Positions 37,267-50,840 of a DNA stretch of 64,000 nt are shown piece after piece. The DNA is taken from NCBI GenBank assembly GCA_034766995.1, contig CM068313.1:17504012-17568011 (forward strand). Direction: 5' to 3'. How positions within the stretch are numbered: the stretch's first letter is position 1; each line of letters starts with the position of its first letter. The DNA is from Acanthacorydalis orientalis (taxonomy: Eukaryota > Arthropoda > Insecta > Megaloptera > Corydalidae). Below the pieces are notes generated by a model. It was not told the origin of the DNA, did no database searches, and saw only the letters and a list, made by a program, of their open reading frames with translations. The position numbers were made by a program, and so were the translations under genes.

Positions 37267-37934
37267 TAAAGAAATATAATTTTTTTAATAGAATGATATT
37301 ATGATTATTTCTAACACAATAAAATTTACTAGATACCTAATATGTTATACATTAACATAATGAACGATATATTATTAATTACAAAAAAATAAAGTTACCT
37401 TCAGTATTTATCTAATAATTACATTTTTAATAATTACTATTAGTGCGACTGCAAGTTTATATGCATGAATGTGCGTACTAACATATTGAAAAAAAATACA
37501 AATGTTCAATTGTAATAAAAAAGATTGTATAAGTTAAATACATATTTAACGAACATCTTAAAAACCAATTAACCGTCAGTCAAATGAAAAACCATCAAAA
37601 ACGAAAAATATAATTTTGAAACGATTTCTAATCAACGAATAAACATCGAGAAACTAATTTTTAAAATATATATTTATTTTTCATACGAAACAATTTCTAA
37701 TGTATATACTTTTAAAATATGTTTTATATTCTCAAAATATATTTATTTACAGTTTTATTTCAGTTTAAAATTGTACGAAACGTCGAAAAAATGTATTTAT
37801 ATCTTTTATTTTGTAACAAACAACACAATATCATCAAGCGTTTTGTATGCTTCAACTTCATGTATGTTTTAATATCAATACTGTACACAATACGAATCAC
37901 AAAATTAACTCAATACATCATATATAGTAAAATA
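37267..37934. other. AT-rich spacer; no gene seen
   Basis: No coding exon, transposon or structured repeat was recognised. Confidence 0.5.
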
Positions 37935-38013
37935 TTAGGTTGGTGCAAAAATAATTACGGTTTGTACATGGTTTTCAAATGATAAAAACCGCAATTATTT
38001 TTGTACCAACCTA
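37935..38013. mobile_element. 79-bp mariner remnant: two terminal inverted repeats only
   Basis: Starts TTAGGTTGGTGCAAAAATA and ends with the inverse, TTTTTGTACCAACCTA, with only about 25 bp between the conserved ends. The ends match those of the decayed mariner at 51427-52566. It is a non-autonomous minimal derivative that can fold into a hairpin. Confidence 0.85.
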
Positions 38014-38023
38014 GTATACATAG

Positions 38024-38027
<4 letters not shown>

Positions 38028-38099
<72 letters not shown>
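38028..38099. repeat. (TA)n microsatellite
   Basis: About 36 units, directly right of the minimal mariner remnant. Confidence 0.95.
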
Positions 38100-38101
<2 letters not shown>

Positions 38102-38196
38102 AATACATACAGTAATATATTTTAAATGCATAATTTTGCGATTGATGTAAACTTATATCTGAGTATACTTATATTTAAATGAATATCACCTACCCA

Positions 38197-38205
38197 CACA
38201 TACAA

Positions 38206-38283
<78 letters not shown>
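38197..38283. repeat. (CA)n(TA)n microsatellite
   Basis: About 14 CA units followed by about 26 TA units. A further mixed TA tract lies at 38437-38505. Confidence 0.95.
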
Positions 38284-38285
<2 letters not shown>

Positions 38286-38429
38286 CAAAACATTCATTTA
38301 GAAAATCAAGTTGTGCAATCTTAAACAAACAAAATGCACAACTTGTATCATTATTTTATGCAACATTTTAGACAATATAATGTTAAATTGTAAATAATTT
38401 AAAGTTGCCTCTAAATTACATCATCTCAT

Positions 38430-38474
<45 letters not shown>

Positions 38475-38505
38475 TATATATATATATATTTATATATACA
38501 CATAT

Positions 38506-40209
38506 ATACATACATGATAAAATTATATACACTAATGAATTATTGATACATCTTCATAAAATGTATGAATAACGCACTTTATATACGTATGTTAAAACAT
38601 CGCAGATGTCAATAAATGTAGATCTCTAAATTGATACGTATCTTTTAGACATTGTAGCAAATTAATATTCTAAAAATAACTGTTATGACTGTATAGTCTA
38701 GAATTTTTCTTCAATAGCTTAGATGGCAAGGCTGTTGTCACCCATTAAACGAGACATGTATCCCAATTAACCCTACAATGTGTCAAAATCGATTAGATCC
38801 ACATTAAACAATCATCAATTTCGTCAAGAAATCTCAACGTCAGTCAAATCGACTCTTGTTTATTAAATTATTGTTTTTTAATTCATACCAAAATTACAAT
38901 AAATAAAAACGACAACACTGAATATTTATTTATAAAGTGAAATTTTACACAATACTATATTCACAAGCTATGAACTACAATTTTTTGAAAATTTATTTAA
39001 ATATATCTAAACAATTCCTTCTTAGATATTTATGTTTTCAAGGAAACGGAATAAAAACTAAAAAGTATTTTAAAACAAAAAGATATTTTTTTATTATAAT
39101 CATATTAATCATTGGAAAAAACGTTTAGTGATCTATGCTTCTTTCTATACAGTACCAAATCTACAAGAAAGTTTATTTCTGTAACTAAAAGAAAAAGTAA
39201 ATGTCCATGATTTAATTATCACACAATTAAAAAAAAATATATAAACGAACAAAATACAATGTATTTTTTCGAAAATACAAATATTATGGAAAATCACAGT
39301 AGTAACGCATTTATTAAATAGGTTGAAAATCGTAACAAAGAAAATATTTAGTACATTTACAAAACCGGATCACCTATTTTTGAAAACAATAAATTTTAGC
39401 ATAACAAATAAATATTTATAAGACATAACTAAACAGATACTAATAGCATGGTTATAAATAAAGGAGCTTATTTGTAAGCAAACTTTTTCGAAATAAGTGA
39501 ATTTTTATTTATTGACTTTGGTAAAATAATATTTATTTTAAACTCAGATAAATATTTGTGTAACGTATTTAGGAATTTCAAATTTATGTAAACCATTCCA
39601 CACAAAAATGTCTTAATATATATTGACTTTTACATGAAATAAATCGAACACTCCTATTAATTTTTATATTTATTTAGAAAATAGATACAAAATGTTTATT
39701 GTTTTGATGTTACGTAATATAACTTTAGTTTTTATATTTGTAAACAAATATTAATTTACTATTACTGTTAAATAAAAAAAGAACAAATCCAATGTAATGC
39801 ACGCACAATTATTTTGACCTTTATTTGAAAATGTGTCCAACTAACGGAAGTTGCAACAAAAAACAGAAATCGAAATCCTTTTGCAGCAACTTATTAGCAA
39901 TATTAATCAATTATTGAGGAAGTTGGCCAAAGAATAAACAAAGAATGTAGAGTGATGGGAAATAAAATAGGAGCGTTGGTATTTTTGCACTATTTTGTAA
40001 TAATAAAAGATTAAATATATAAAATTGAATTCATTTTATTAATTTCTGTATCATGATAAGCATTTATTTCTTTTTAAATAGGTATTTTTGTTTGTTTCTT
40101 TATCATTTTTTTCGAATTAAAAAGAAGGTGAACTGGGCATTAAAACAAGTGTGATTATACAAATTTTAAAAATATAAAACAATTAATTTTAATAATTTAT
40201 TATACTCAA
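38506..40209. other. Gene-poor AT-rich spacer
   Basis: No exon was recognised. Around 39830-39990 the sequence is slightly less AT-rich but gives no readable product. Confidence 0.45.
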
Positions 40210-40320
40210 ATGTGTGCAGATCAAAGGTCTTTATTTTGATTAATAAATATAATTTTTAACTTATATATGCGTCTTAATAATTGTACGTAAAAATCGCAAT
40301 TATTTTTGCACCAACCTATT
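40210..40320 (+). mobile_element. Solo 3' end of a mariner element
   Basis: Matches 52460-52566 closely, including TTGATTAATAAATATAATTT and the terminal ATTATTTTTGCACCAACCTA. The transposase part is lost or unrecognisable. Confidence 0.75.
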
Positions 40321-40379
40321 ATTTCAATAAAATACAAATAAAAAAACAACTAAAAGAAACGTAAAGAAATGTTTAATTG

Positions 40380-40650
40380 AACAACTAAAAGTAATATAAA
40401 AGTAAATGTAATAGACAGGAAAAATAAAAATTGGAGATATAATAACACGAGTAAATAGTTGGAAATAAGTGGGGCATGTTGCAAGAGGAAAAATAACGAG
40501 AATGAGAAAAAACAATGAGGAAAGAAGTATAAAAAAACCTAGAAAAATCCCAATGAAGATGAGTGATATAACAGTTTTAGATAGTATATTATAAATGTAT
40601 AAAAAAGAGACACTAAATAATTTAATCTGAAAGAATTTGGAGGTCTATCC
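40380..40650 (+). mobile_element. Decayed RTE-like retrotransposon fragment
   Basis: Plus-strand reading gives IGDIITRVNSWK, a stop, VGHVARGKITRMRKNNEER and KKPRKIPMKMSD. This follows the fragment at 13321-13801 (VTDIIRRVKSLKWKWAEHIAKRED..., KRPRKRPMNRWD). It is stop-ridden and inactive. Confidence 0.6.
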
Positions 40651-40886
40651 AATAGCAGTCATTAAGATTTATAATAACAAAGACAAAAACAAACATATTG
40701 ATACATATGTATCAAAAATACGTATAAAACACGACTATGAATACAAACAAAAATTCATAAATAATAATAAAACGACACTACTGTATTATAAATAAGGTTA
40801 ACATTTCCTTAAAATACTATCTAGTAAAAGAAATGAATATGGAGTCCATTTCTATATTAAATCTAAAATCTTGTATTTATAACACT

Positions 40887-40892
<6 letters not shown>

Positions 40893-40970
<78 letters not shown>
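40893..40970. repeat. (TA)n microsatellite
   Basis: About 39 units, bordering the MITE-like block on the right. Confidence 0.95.
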
Positions 40971-40971
<1 letters not shown>

Positions 40972-40973
<2 letters not shown>

Positions 40974-41229
40974 GTTAAAGTCCGACTTTGCCCCGCCGCC
41001 GTCAGTCAAAGTCTGAAGTAGAACCTCTACTCAGGGCTGTATACCTGCGCTTGGCCGGGTCAAAAAAGGGTGAGGGTGAGAATGAAGGTGAGGGTAAAGG
41101 TATGGGTGAAAGTGATCCAATTTTAATTTTATAAATCAGCATATATATTGACTAGTCAAGGTCGGATTTGGACTGACTGTGGCCGGGCAGTCAGACTTTA
41201 ATTAGGGAAAGTCTTACTTTGCTAACAAC
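40972..41229. mobile_element. MITE-like element with imperfect terminal inverted repeats
   Basis: The left end TAGTTAAAGTCCGACTTTG and the right end read inverted, TTAGCAAAGTAAGACTTTC, are imperfect inverted repeats. The block is GC-rich, contains a GGGTGAGGGTGAGAATGAAG-type direct repeat and a second internal AGTC(A/C) repeat, and is bounded by TA tracts on both sides. There is no open frame. Confidence 0.6.
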
Positions 41230-41827
41230 ATATATATATATATTACATAATTTGTCTAATAATTAAAATAAAAGAAAAATAAAATAAAATAGGCAAGCAG
41301 TATTAGAATAACTAGCTTCATTCCATTAAAATTTTACTTATTATCTCTATTCCATCATTTATTTCGTATATCTAAATATCTACAACTTCCATTATTTTTT
41401 TTTTATAAAAACTAATAGATGTCAAAATTCAGCCGAAAGTATTAAAACAAATTTCACATAAAGATGAATAATAACGTTTAATTTCAAAACGATGGAGTTT
41501 TTCTCTTTGGTGTACACTGTATCTAAAGAGCAGAAAGTAAAATATGGATGGTCCTCTGCTTATTACTACCAATTATCTCCAGGATGTATCCATTATACTT
41601 CATAAGAACGCGCTATTTATTTAAGAACGATCAAATGACGGATGCATTCTATATTTTTATTAATCTCTAATTGCATTGCGTAAGTCTGGTTGGTAAAGAA
41701 CGGATAGAGAAGGTTATTCACCTTATTTATTCGATTTTTCAAACGGTAATGTTTTCTTCTAGATAAATAATCTCCAAAGCTTTTCATTTAAAATTTGTAA
41801 ATACACTGATAATGCTTTTTTCTCCTC

Positions 41828-41891
<64 letters not shown>

Positions 41892-42597
41892 TTATTTAAA
41901 CTTTATCAAAATAATTATTAAATAAAATACAGCCCAAATAGGAATTTGAAACAAACATTTAGCATCAGATGTTCAATTTTTATTTTTTGATGGCGAAAAC
42001 AGTGGGTATCGATCGATTTTTGAATTATCTGCCTTTAAACTCGTTGAACCGATACATATTTTCAAATTGTGCAAACGTTATACGCTTATTCAGGAACATT
42101 TCTACGAGTAGAGCTGCTTTTATAGAGATCTATACATATATACAAATGTATACTAAATTATAAATATAAGACAGTAAAATTCGTTATTCTTGATTCGTTT
42201 CATACAGAAAACAACTAATCTTAATTACACTATTTTACTGCAAAATAATTTTCCATTCATTTTATTATTTCTACCAACTCACTTTATATTACAAATTCAA
42301 ATATGGTCCTTTAAAAATTATAAATATATTCACCTCACGTATCTTTTTCAATAGAATTACTATTCATTTATAAAATTATCTAAAAATTAATAATACATAT
42401 ACCACCACACATAACATATAACCAACTGTATGTTAATTGAAATTATATAAAATATTGCTAGAACAAATAAATTGTAATTATAAAAACCATAATTATAAAA
42501 AAGTTGTTTAGGCTAGTAGATCTAGTAGGAAGGCTTACTTTTATCGCTAATTATATACTTAAAAAAATATATAAATTGCCGACAACTTATTATCTTA

Positions 42598-42695
<98 letters not shown>

Positions 42696-44510
42696 GAGAG
42701 TGTAGAGTTTAGAATATTAGATAGGTATGTTCAATATATTTTTTGCGAAACATCTGACTAGGTCAATGCTAAAGTTTTGCATAGATATTTATCTTTTGAA
42801 CGGATACAATGAAATTTCGAAATCGATACTATGTTTATTAAGATATGAGAATCAAATTTGAAACAAATTTAATTTATCCGTAATAGTATGTTTTGTATTA
42901 ACGTCATGCTGATTTGAGGTCATGTGCTACTTTTCATTCAGGCGTTTTTAGGGTGAACTTAGCGTGCTATAAGCATAATGATACTATTATTACAGTACAT
43001 AATTTTTTTTATTTTATATACATGAGTAATTTTGACACGAAAGAAAACAGATTTTTTTACTTTTAAATAATAAATACAGTAAATGTGGATAACGTACCAT
43101 CAAATAAGTAACACGAATCAAATTTAAAATATTTCCATTAATTGATGAGTGTTATTCAAGTCAAGGCTAAAATATGAAAATGAAAAAATACAATATTAAA
43201 ATAGGTGGTTACAATACTATCTTCGGTTGTTCTACATATCGTTTTTAAGTAATAACCTAACAAAATGGTTTGAAACTAGGTCAATTAAATAACATGACAT
43301 TATAAGTTTCATGGAAAATTATTTATTCGAAAAGTAGACCACCCGAAGTTTTATACATCATAAAAATGAAACGTTAAAAATAATGTATAAAAAAATGTAC
43401 ATAGTTAACATAAATCATATTTGAAAATATACTTTCAAATAAAATTCTATTAAAACATTGAAAAGTATTAAATTTGTGCGCATAATATATTTGCATTTAG
43501 CACAATCTACTTTTTAATTTATGATTATTACATATAAATATACTTTAACTAAATTACTAATCTAAATTAAAAAGAACAGTATTTAAAATAAATCTCAAAC
43601 ATAAAAAATTAACTATTTTAATAAAATTTAGAAATATTATTCATAAGATTAAATTTGGATTATACACAGACAATTGAACATAATTGAACATAACTGAACA
43701 AATAAACTGACACACAATTGAACATAACTGAAACGAAAAAATATTAAAAATTTTAAACTCATGCATGTTGACTAATACAAAACACTAAGAAAAACAAAAT
43801 AAATTATTTTCAAATTTCTAAGAACGTAACAAATTTACAACTGGGTTTTTTGAAAAACAAACGGAATACGTATATTTAAGCATGGTATATTTACGTATGG
43901 TAAGCATTGTAAATATATTGTAGAAAGAAATCGATTTATAAACCAATTTAATACATGATGTAGCAATTATTACTTGATAAAATATGTCGGAAATATATCT
44001 ATGCTTTATCTGATGCCCCTTCATTTCAAAAAAACAAGTAATTGTATAATTCCTGATAGAAACACAATATAGCATTCATTAAAAACATATGATGACCTTA
44101 CTACAATATTGAGTCTTGACTGAATAGAAGGTGTAGAAAAATCTAATGACTTTCAATATCATAAAATTATACTTAGCAAAATACAATTATATATATATAT
44201 ATATTCAATCACCTGATAGGTTATTAAATAATATATATTAAATTAATAGTAAAGAAAACAATTTGTTATTTAAAACACACAATCAGTGGTAAAAACTGAA
44301 TTAGGGATTGATAAAAATGATTCAATTCTATTTATTTTGAACCTATCATTTTTCTATTTAATTTATGAACATTTCTCGTAAGTATCAAAGAAATTAAATG
44401 AATGATAGAATTTATATATTATTTCTTAAGTAACCATGGAATTATTAACATTGACTTATTTATCGAAAAAGTACAGTTGTTAATTAAAATCAAGTACATA
44501 ATAACAGATA

Positions 44511-44515
<5 letters not shown>
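41230..44515. other. Gene-poor spacer
   Basis: (TA)n at 41830-41885 and 42600-42691. No exon, RNA gene or transposon was recognised. Confidence 0.45.
42600..42691. repeat. (TA)n microsatellite, one of the longest pure tracts
   Basis: About 46 uninterrupted units. Confidence 0.96.
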
Positions 44516-44575
<60 letters not shown>

Positions 44576-44778
44576 GTACAATTAAATAATTAATTTGAAC
44601 TGTATTAATATAAAATAATTACTGACAAGGGTTTTGTTTTAATTGACACATTATTAAAAATCAAGGATAATAAATCGCATGAAGTTGAAGTAAAGCAAAT
44701 TAATTTATATATAATGGCACATACATACGTGTGTGTGTATGTGTGTATGCTATATATGTATGTATAGATGTACATCTA

Positions 44779-44832
<54 letters not shown>

Positions 44833-45944
44833 ATGAAAAATTCAAGGTAAACACTATTATCTCTAATATTATCAATATTTTCTCAAGTTGGTTTTTATAA
44901 TTATACTTTTTGCTGTTTAAACAGAATATATTGCAAAATATGGCACGTGTGTGTAAATATAATGAACATATGTTTCAAGAAAAAATTACGATACAATTTT
45001 AATATTTCATTTATCAGTTAATGGTGTGGAACTAGTCAACAGTATTTAAAAAAAATACTATTTCAGAGAAAATTTATTCATTACATTGCAGACTTTTTAA
45101 TACAAAATGTATGTAAAGAATACGCATACAGTTTTTGTAGAGTAAAAAAATTATAAGCATTAATGGAATTTCAATAAATATTTATCTATATGTTAATTTG
45201 ATTTTAAAATAATATTGTAAATAGAAAATTGTATACGATCGTTGGACTTAAAAAGAGCTAATAATTCATTCAAGTTTCACATTCTTATAAAAAAAAAGAA
45301 TAATTACATTTTATATGAGTTAAATAAATTACTAAATCATGCAATATATATATATATTCTTTCATAGAAAAGAACAAATTAACATTTACTTTATTTTATA
45401 AAAAAAACATCAATATGTAAAATAACGTCAGTATAAAGAAATCGATAAAAAATTGTTAATAATCAAAATGTTAGCAATAATTTATTTTACAACTATAATA
45501 CAAAATGTACACATATGTCTACGGTTTATTTCAAAACCTGAAATTCGCATGTACAAAATTAAGTATCCCGATCAATTAAAACCCAATTATATACATTCAT
45601 GACATTTTTGAGGGACAGTGTTATAAAGAATTGATGTTTAATTCTATAAAATGTATTTTTTTGTTGACGCGAACTTGCAATCAATGATATATTTACTCGT
45701 GGGCGCGTGCGTTAACTTCGAATAGATTGAGACGTCTCCACAGTCCAATCAATTCTGAATTGAGAGTTGACAAGATGTAATACTCTTCACAAAAATAGAT
45801 TAATTTTTATATTCCATGTGCAATTCAATGATATTCAAAGTTGTAATGATTATTTCAATAATTTTCAACGTATATTTGCTTTGTACAAAAATCAATTACA
45901 TAGTACACTTCATAAATGTACATTCACACACACACACACACACA

Positions 45945-46014
<70 letters not shown>

Positions 46015-46353
46015 TTCAATAAGTAACTGTAATCCTTGTAAATGTGCTAATTAAAATTATAATAAAAATTGTTAATTTGTGTTCCGTGACAATAATAGCT
46101 GTTTTGTTGTCAATAAATAATACTTTTTATATATTATTATGTTATTATTACAAAAATAAACTTCAGGGTATAATTTTATCAACTTGTATAAATTAAAACA
46201 TACATAAATCGTACATACATAGGGAAATATGTAAAACAAAATAAAATTGTTAAAGTGTGATAAAACATACAATTCAAGGAAAATGTATAAGAAACATGAA
46301 CGTATTGTATTCATTTATATGTGTACATATGTGTGTGTGTGTGTGTGTGTATA

Positions 46354-46396
<43 letters not shown>

Positions 46397-46631
46397 CAAC
46401 AAGAATTATGTCAGCAATTTACATCGCTTCTGATTAATATTTTAAATTAAATTTTATTTCAACGTCAATCTACAAAGTAAAATCATCCACATTTTAAAAT
46501 ATCTTAAATATAATCCGTAAGTATTCAAAAAGGATTTTTTGAACACAATATTCATATTTATATTCTTCAGTTTAGAATATATTACGTTCATTAAGTTCAT
46601 ACGTAACCGTCATATGTGTCTGTAATAATAT
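44516..46631. other. Gene-poor spacer rich in TA/CA tracts
   Basis: Tracts lie at 44516-44578, about 44725-44828, 45926-46010 (after a CA run) and about 46330-46391. A short GC-rich island at about 45665-45760 (GGGCGCGTGCG) is unexplained. Confidence 0.45.
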
Positions 46632-46764
46632 ACGCTCAAGATAATCTAGTTTATTGATTTTTTTATCCCTTAACGTTTTAATATTCTTTATATATATATA
46701 TATATTAAGAATATTAAAACGTTAATGGATAAAAAAAATCAATAAACTAGATTATCTTGAGCGT
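46632..46764. repeat. Near-perfect 57-bp inverted repeat with AT loop
   Basis: Arms 46632-46688 and 46707-46764 differ by one base and one A/T-run length change. The loop is about 18 nt of TA. The arm starts ACGCTCAAGATAATCTAG. It could be a foldback transposon or a transcribed hairpin; there are no clear target duplications. Confidence 0.85.
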
Positions 46765-48011
46765 TTCTTTAAAAATACCAGTAAATTAATTAAAACTATT
46801 TTTGATACATAAATCAAAGTAATCAATAAATTTTTGATAGTAAAGAATAATAAAGCCTATCATTTATAAGACACATGAATTAAAAATATCCTATTTGGTA
46901 CAAAAAAAAAAATAAATTAAGAAGAATTTATTATCAATACATACATACGTACATATTAAATTTTATACATATTTTTTTAATGAACGCGTCATAATATTCA
47001 AGCAGTTAGTAACTATAATAATAATGAAATTGATCATAAACAGGCTATTAAACATGAATATTTTCTAATAAAGATACTAATACGATATACATCATGGACG
47101 ACTTCTTATTTGAAAGATTTACACATAAATACTATTAGAATGAACTTATATTAAATAAATATTAGTTTGATAATATAAAATATATATTATTCCCAATCTA
47201 GCTGTATGTGAGCTGTATCTAGCTGTAAACCCGAGACAATGGCAATGTTTTTGTAAAAAAAATTGAGATGATATCATGGTCATAGAAATCAAATATAAGA
47301 TCTATAGAAAATAAATTTGAATAATTAAAAAGACTATGAAATTACATAAACAAAATTCGCATATGGCCTAGCATTAAAAATAACTTTTGATTGTTTTACA
47401 TGGGAGAATATTCCGTGATGCCTTTGTTCGCTTATACGTTTCTTGGCATACATTTAAACTCCCTGAGAATGCAACACTGCATTCGCTCTGATGCATGTGA
47501 CCTAGTTTACAGATGCACCAAAAGCTGTGACCTACACAAGTATTATATGCTGAAAAGATAGACTACTCTTGGATACAAATAAACCATTTCCGAGAAACAT
47601 TTCCATGCAATACTTTAAAAAATGATTAATTAATTTTTAAAAACAAATTATATGAGTCAGTTTTCAATATTATTCCTGACTTTTCTTAACAAATAAGTTA
47701 TAGCATGAAATAGATGGTACAAAAGATGAGCATGCATACTTTTAAACAAATGAGTGTAGTAACTATATAAATAATTGAATAAAGTTTGTACAGAAATTAA
47801 CAGACATATCTATATTATGAAAAAATATGATGATATGGACAATAATACGATTAAAAATATAAATTAAATGAAGACAAAACTATGGATGAAAACAATTAAT
47901 TTTTACACTGATTAATTTTGTAATTTATCTATTATAAAATACATTCTTTTATTTTTACTGCCTTGGAAATACGATACTATAATTTTATTCACTTTCCAAT
48001 CGCATATTTCC

Positions 48012-48014
<3 letters not shown>
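46765..48014. other. Spacer with a GC-richer island
   Basis: At 47400-47580 the sequence is clearly less AT-rich and contains a 47-residue open frame (47418-47561) with five Cys. No family is recognised. Confidence 0.4.

Positions 48015-48088
<74 letters not shown>
48015..48088. repeat. (TA)n microsatellite
   Basis: About 37 units. Another of about 66 bp lies at 48725-48791. Confidence 0.95.
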
Positions 48089-48092
<4 letters not shown>

Positions 48093-48719
48093 ACATAACC
48101 TCAATATTGTAAGTAAACAAATAAGTGAATTAAACGCAATATGAAAAGATATATTTAAAAAATACACTAACATAACTATGATTGCACTACAGAAAAATTT
48201 TGAGTTATATGAAAACTTAGCCAAATAAAAATAAAACCGCCTACGTTATACATTTTAAGCAACTGTTACATTTACTACAAACAAATTGAAATCCTATATA
48301 ACTTGATATTAAACAAAAAGCATGTGTAAAATTCTATTAAATACTTTACAGAGAATTTTAGAAAGGCGTTCAACTAAATTAAAAAAAAAATCACACTTAA
48401 TTTATTATTGTAACAACACGGAAAATGGTAGTCATGTATGAATTTTCAACGCATATAACATATGCAAACACATACATGGAACATACATAATATTACAAAC
48501 ATAGGCTGAATTTAGATTTAACACGTTGAATAGTTGCCAATAATGGTGTGTTGCTACCCAATGTTCTTATACAAAACACGGCAAATCGTTCATTGACGGT
48601 TTATAAATATATAAACAGTACTGTACAGTCATATTTCTATTATTAGATTAAAATACAATAGAAATGATTTAAATTTGTTCTCAATCTGAAAAAATATGTA
48701 CATATATGTGTAAGTATGT

Positions 48720-48795
<76 letters not shown>

Positions 48796-48799
48796 AACA

Positions 48800-49375
48800 G
48801 AGTTTTTCAATAAAGACGCAATTTTTTAATTTGAAATAAAACAGAATTTGCGCTGAAATTTCAAGTTTCTTTATTGTAAATAACAGTTGAGGGTACGCCA
48901 TTTATAAATGGAAAATAATATCGTGTAAGTGATCACCGTGTGCTTTCTTACGAGTAACCATTTTTTTGTTAAAATTTTCAATAACAGTCCTACAGAACTG
49001 AGGCTCTATCTCACTAATTACTCTTCGAATTTCATCTTTTAGATAGAAAACTGTTTTGGTATTATTGGTGTACATGTCCTTTAACGTGGCCCCAAAGAAA
49101 GTAATCAAACAGTGTTAAATCGCAGGATCTCGGTGCCCAATTAATGTCTCCATTTCTGGAAATAACGCGACCAAGAAACTTCGTCATCAATAAATCAATT
49201 GTTTCATGAGTTGTATGGCTTGCTGTACCGTTATGTTGTAACCACATGTCCTCTAGATCAATATCATCCAATTCTGCTCTCAAAAAAATTGTTATCATGT
49301 TGCGATATCTTTCTTCATTCACAGTATTTTCTTTACCAGCATGATTCTTAAAAAATCTCATACGACTATTTTTAC
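48800..49375 (-). mobile_element. Broken mariner-type transposase, C-terminal half
   Basis: Two overlapping minus-strand frames (49361-49062 and 49108-48902) together give the C-terminal half of a mariner-type transposase: HNGTASHTTHE, LGRVISRNGD, WAPRSCDLTLFDYFLWGHVK, then RRVISEIEPQFCRTVIENF and a HL(H/A)DIIFH end. A frameshift near 49085-49105 separates them. The first catalytic Asp and the DNA-binding half are absent; the last Asp sits in SCDLTLFDYF. It is inactive and a different lineage from the element at 51427. Confidence 0.8.
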
Positions 49376-49458
49376 TTTTAAATATTCTATATACATCCGT
49401 TATCTAAGAAGCGTAACTCATGAAAAATGTCCATAATACTATTCAACTATTCATTAAC

Positions 49459-49502
<44 letters not shown>

Positions 49503-49919
49503 ATATATATATATATGTATATATGCAGTATATATATATACTGCACAAATATGATTCCAATCTTTGTAAAAATATAAAATTCATAAATGACCATTACATT
49601 TCATCAAGTACACAAAAAATGGTAGTGTACGATATTCTACTTAAATATTTCTACAATACATAACACATTTAATTCACAAACATATACTCATTATTTAACA
49701 TACGTCATCATTTATTTACTTTCACTACTTCCGACTTTGATTACTTCTAAAGAACATTAATAAGGCATATATTTAATATTCCAAGCAGTAATCAATCAGA
49801 GGAAAATAATTACAGGTAAATCATTTATCAATATATCCGTAAGATTTTTTATCATAAATAATATTTTTAAAAAATCATTACTTATCCTAACACAAATAAA
49901 CACGTATTTAAACTGAAAA
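49376..49919. other. AT-rich spacer between two mariner relics
   Basis: Contains a compound TA/TG tract at about 49459-49542. No gene was seen. Confidence 0.5.
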
Positions 49920-50840
49920 TGCGATAAATAATATAGTTTGTTATTTAGGATTTGAGGGCGCGTTGACAACTAAGGTGATAAGGTGACTTTTTTGAAATGA
50001 AAAACAGCGAAGGAAATCCATGAGAAGATATTTCCTACATTGAATGAATCTTGTTCTTCCTAGGAAACTGTTCGACGTTGAGTGAATGAATTTAAACATG
50101 GCAGAAGGAAGATGCACCACGCTCAGGAGGTCCAAGAACAGTTGACATGCCAGAAAGCGTCGATAAAGTTCACGATATGGTTTTGTCCGACCAGCGAGTG
50201 AGCGAGATAGTAGAGTTCATAGGCATCTTAATTGTGCTTTCATTTTACATAATGAATTGCGTATAAAAAAACTTTTCACAAGATGGGTATCGCGTTTGCT
50301 CACTGCAAAGGTAAAACGAAATCGTACGCGAACTTCAGCCGACTTCTTGGAACTGTTTAAGAAGAATCCAACACAAATCATGTAGCGTTATGTGATCATG
50401 AATGAATCTTGGATTCGTTACTATAAACCAGAATAGAAAAAGCTATCAAAACAGTCGACTGAACGTAGACGGCTTCGAAGAAGGCAAAGGCGGTTCATTT
50501 GGTTGAAAAGTTGATGGTGTCAGTTTTCTGAGAGACGGAAGGAATTCTCTTGACCAGCCATTTTCAGAGGAGAACAACAGTTACTGGACAATATTACGCA
50601 GAACTTTTGGAAAAGTTGAAGTTGTCCTCGGAGTTCCATCTGTTCCCGAAACTTAAAATTTTCTCGGTTGAATGAAGAGGCGATAGAGACCACAAACTGC
50701 TGTTTGGGGACCTCGAAAAAACGAATTTTCAGGAGGAAATTGCGAAGCTGGAGACACGTTGGGAAAATACGTTAAGATTCGAGAGGATTATGTCGAAAAA
50801 TAAAGTAGACTTTGCAATTGAAGCTGTTGTCTCTAATATC
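49920..50840 (+). mobile_element. Decayed mariner (second lineage)
   Basis: Plus-strand reading with several stops and shifts: RSGGPRTVDMPESVDKVHDM, then a VLSDQRVSEIVEF block, ...MNLGFVTI (catalytic-Asp region expected as DETWI), SYWTILRR and a terminal DYVEK. The order matches a mauritiana-like mariner transposase. The C-terminal catalytic region is rearranged and no inverted repeats were identified. Confidence 0.65.

Noticed and set aside
37719..37982. 87-codon plus-strand frame
   Set aside because: Hydrophobic low-complexity composition typical of AT-rich chance frames, and it runs into the minimal mariner remnant.
38696..38785. tRNA-like or SINE-like stretch (TAGCTTAGATGGCAAGGC...)
   Set aside because: An A-box-like word is present, but no acceptor-stem pairing, no clear B box and no cloverleaf could be built.
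43818..44075. 85-codon minus-strand frame
   Set aside because: No domain, no splice context; length expected by chance at this base composition.
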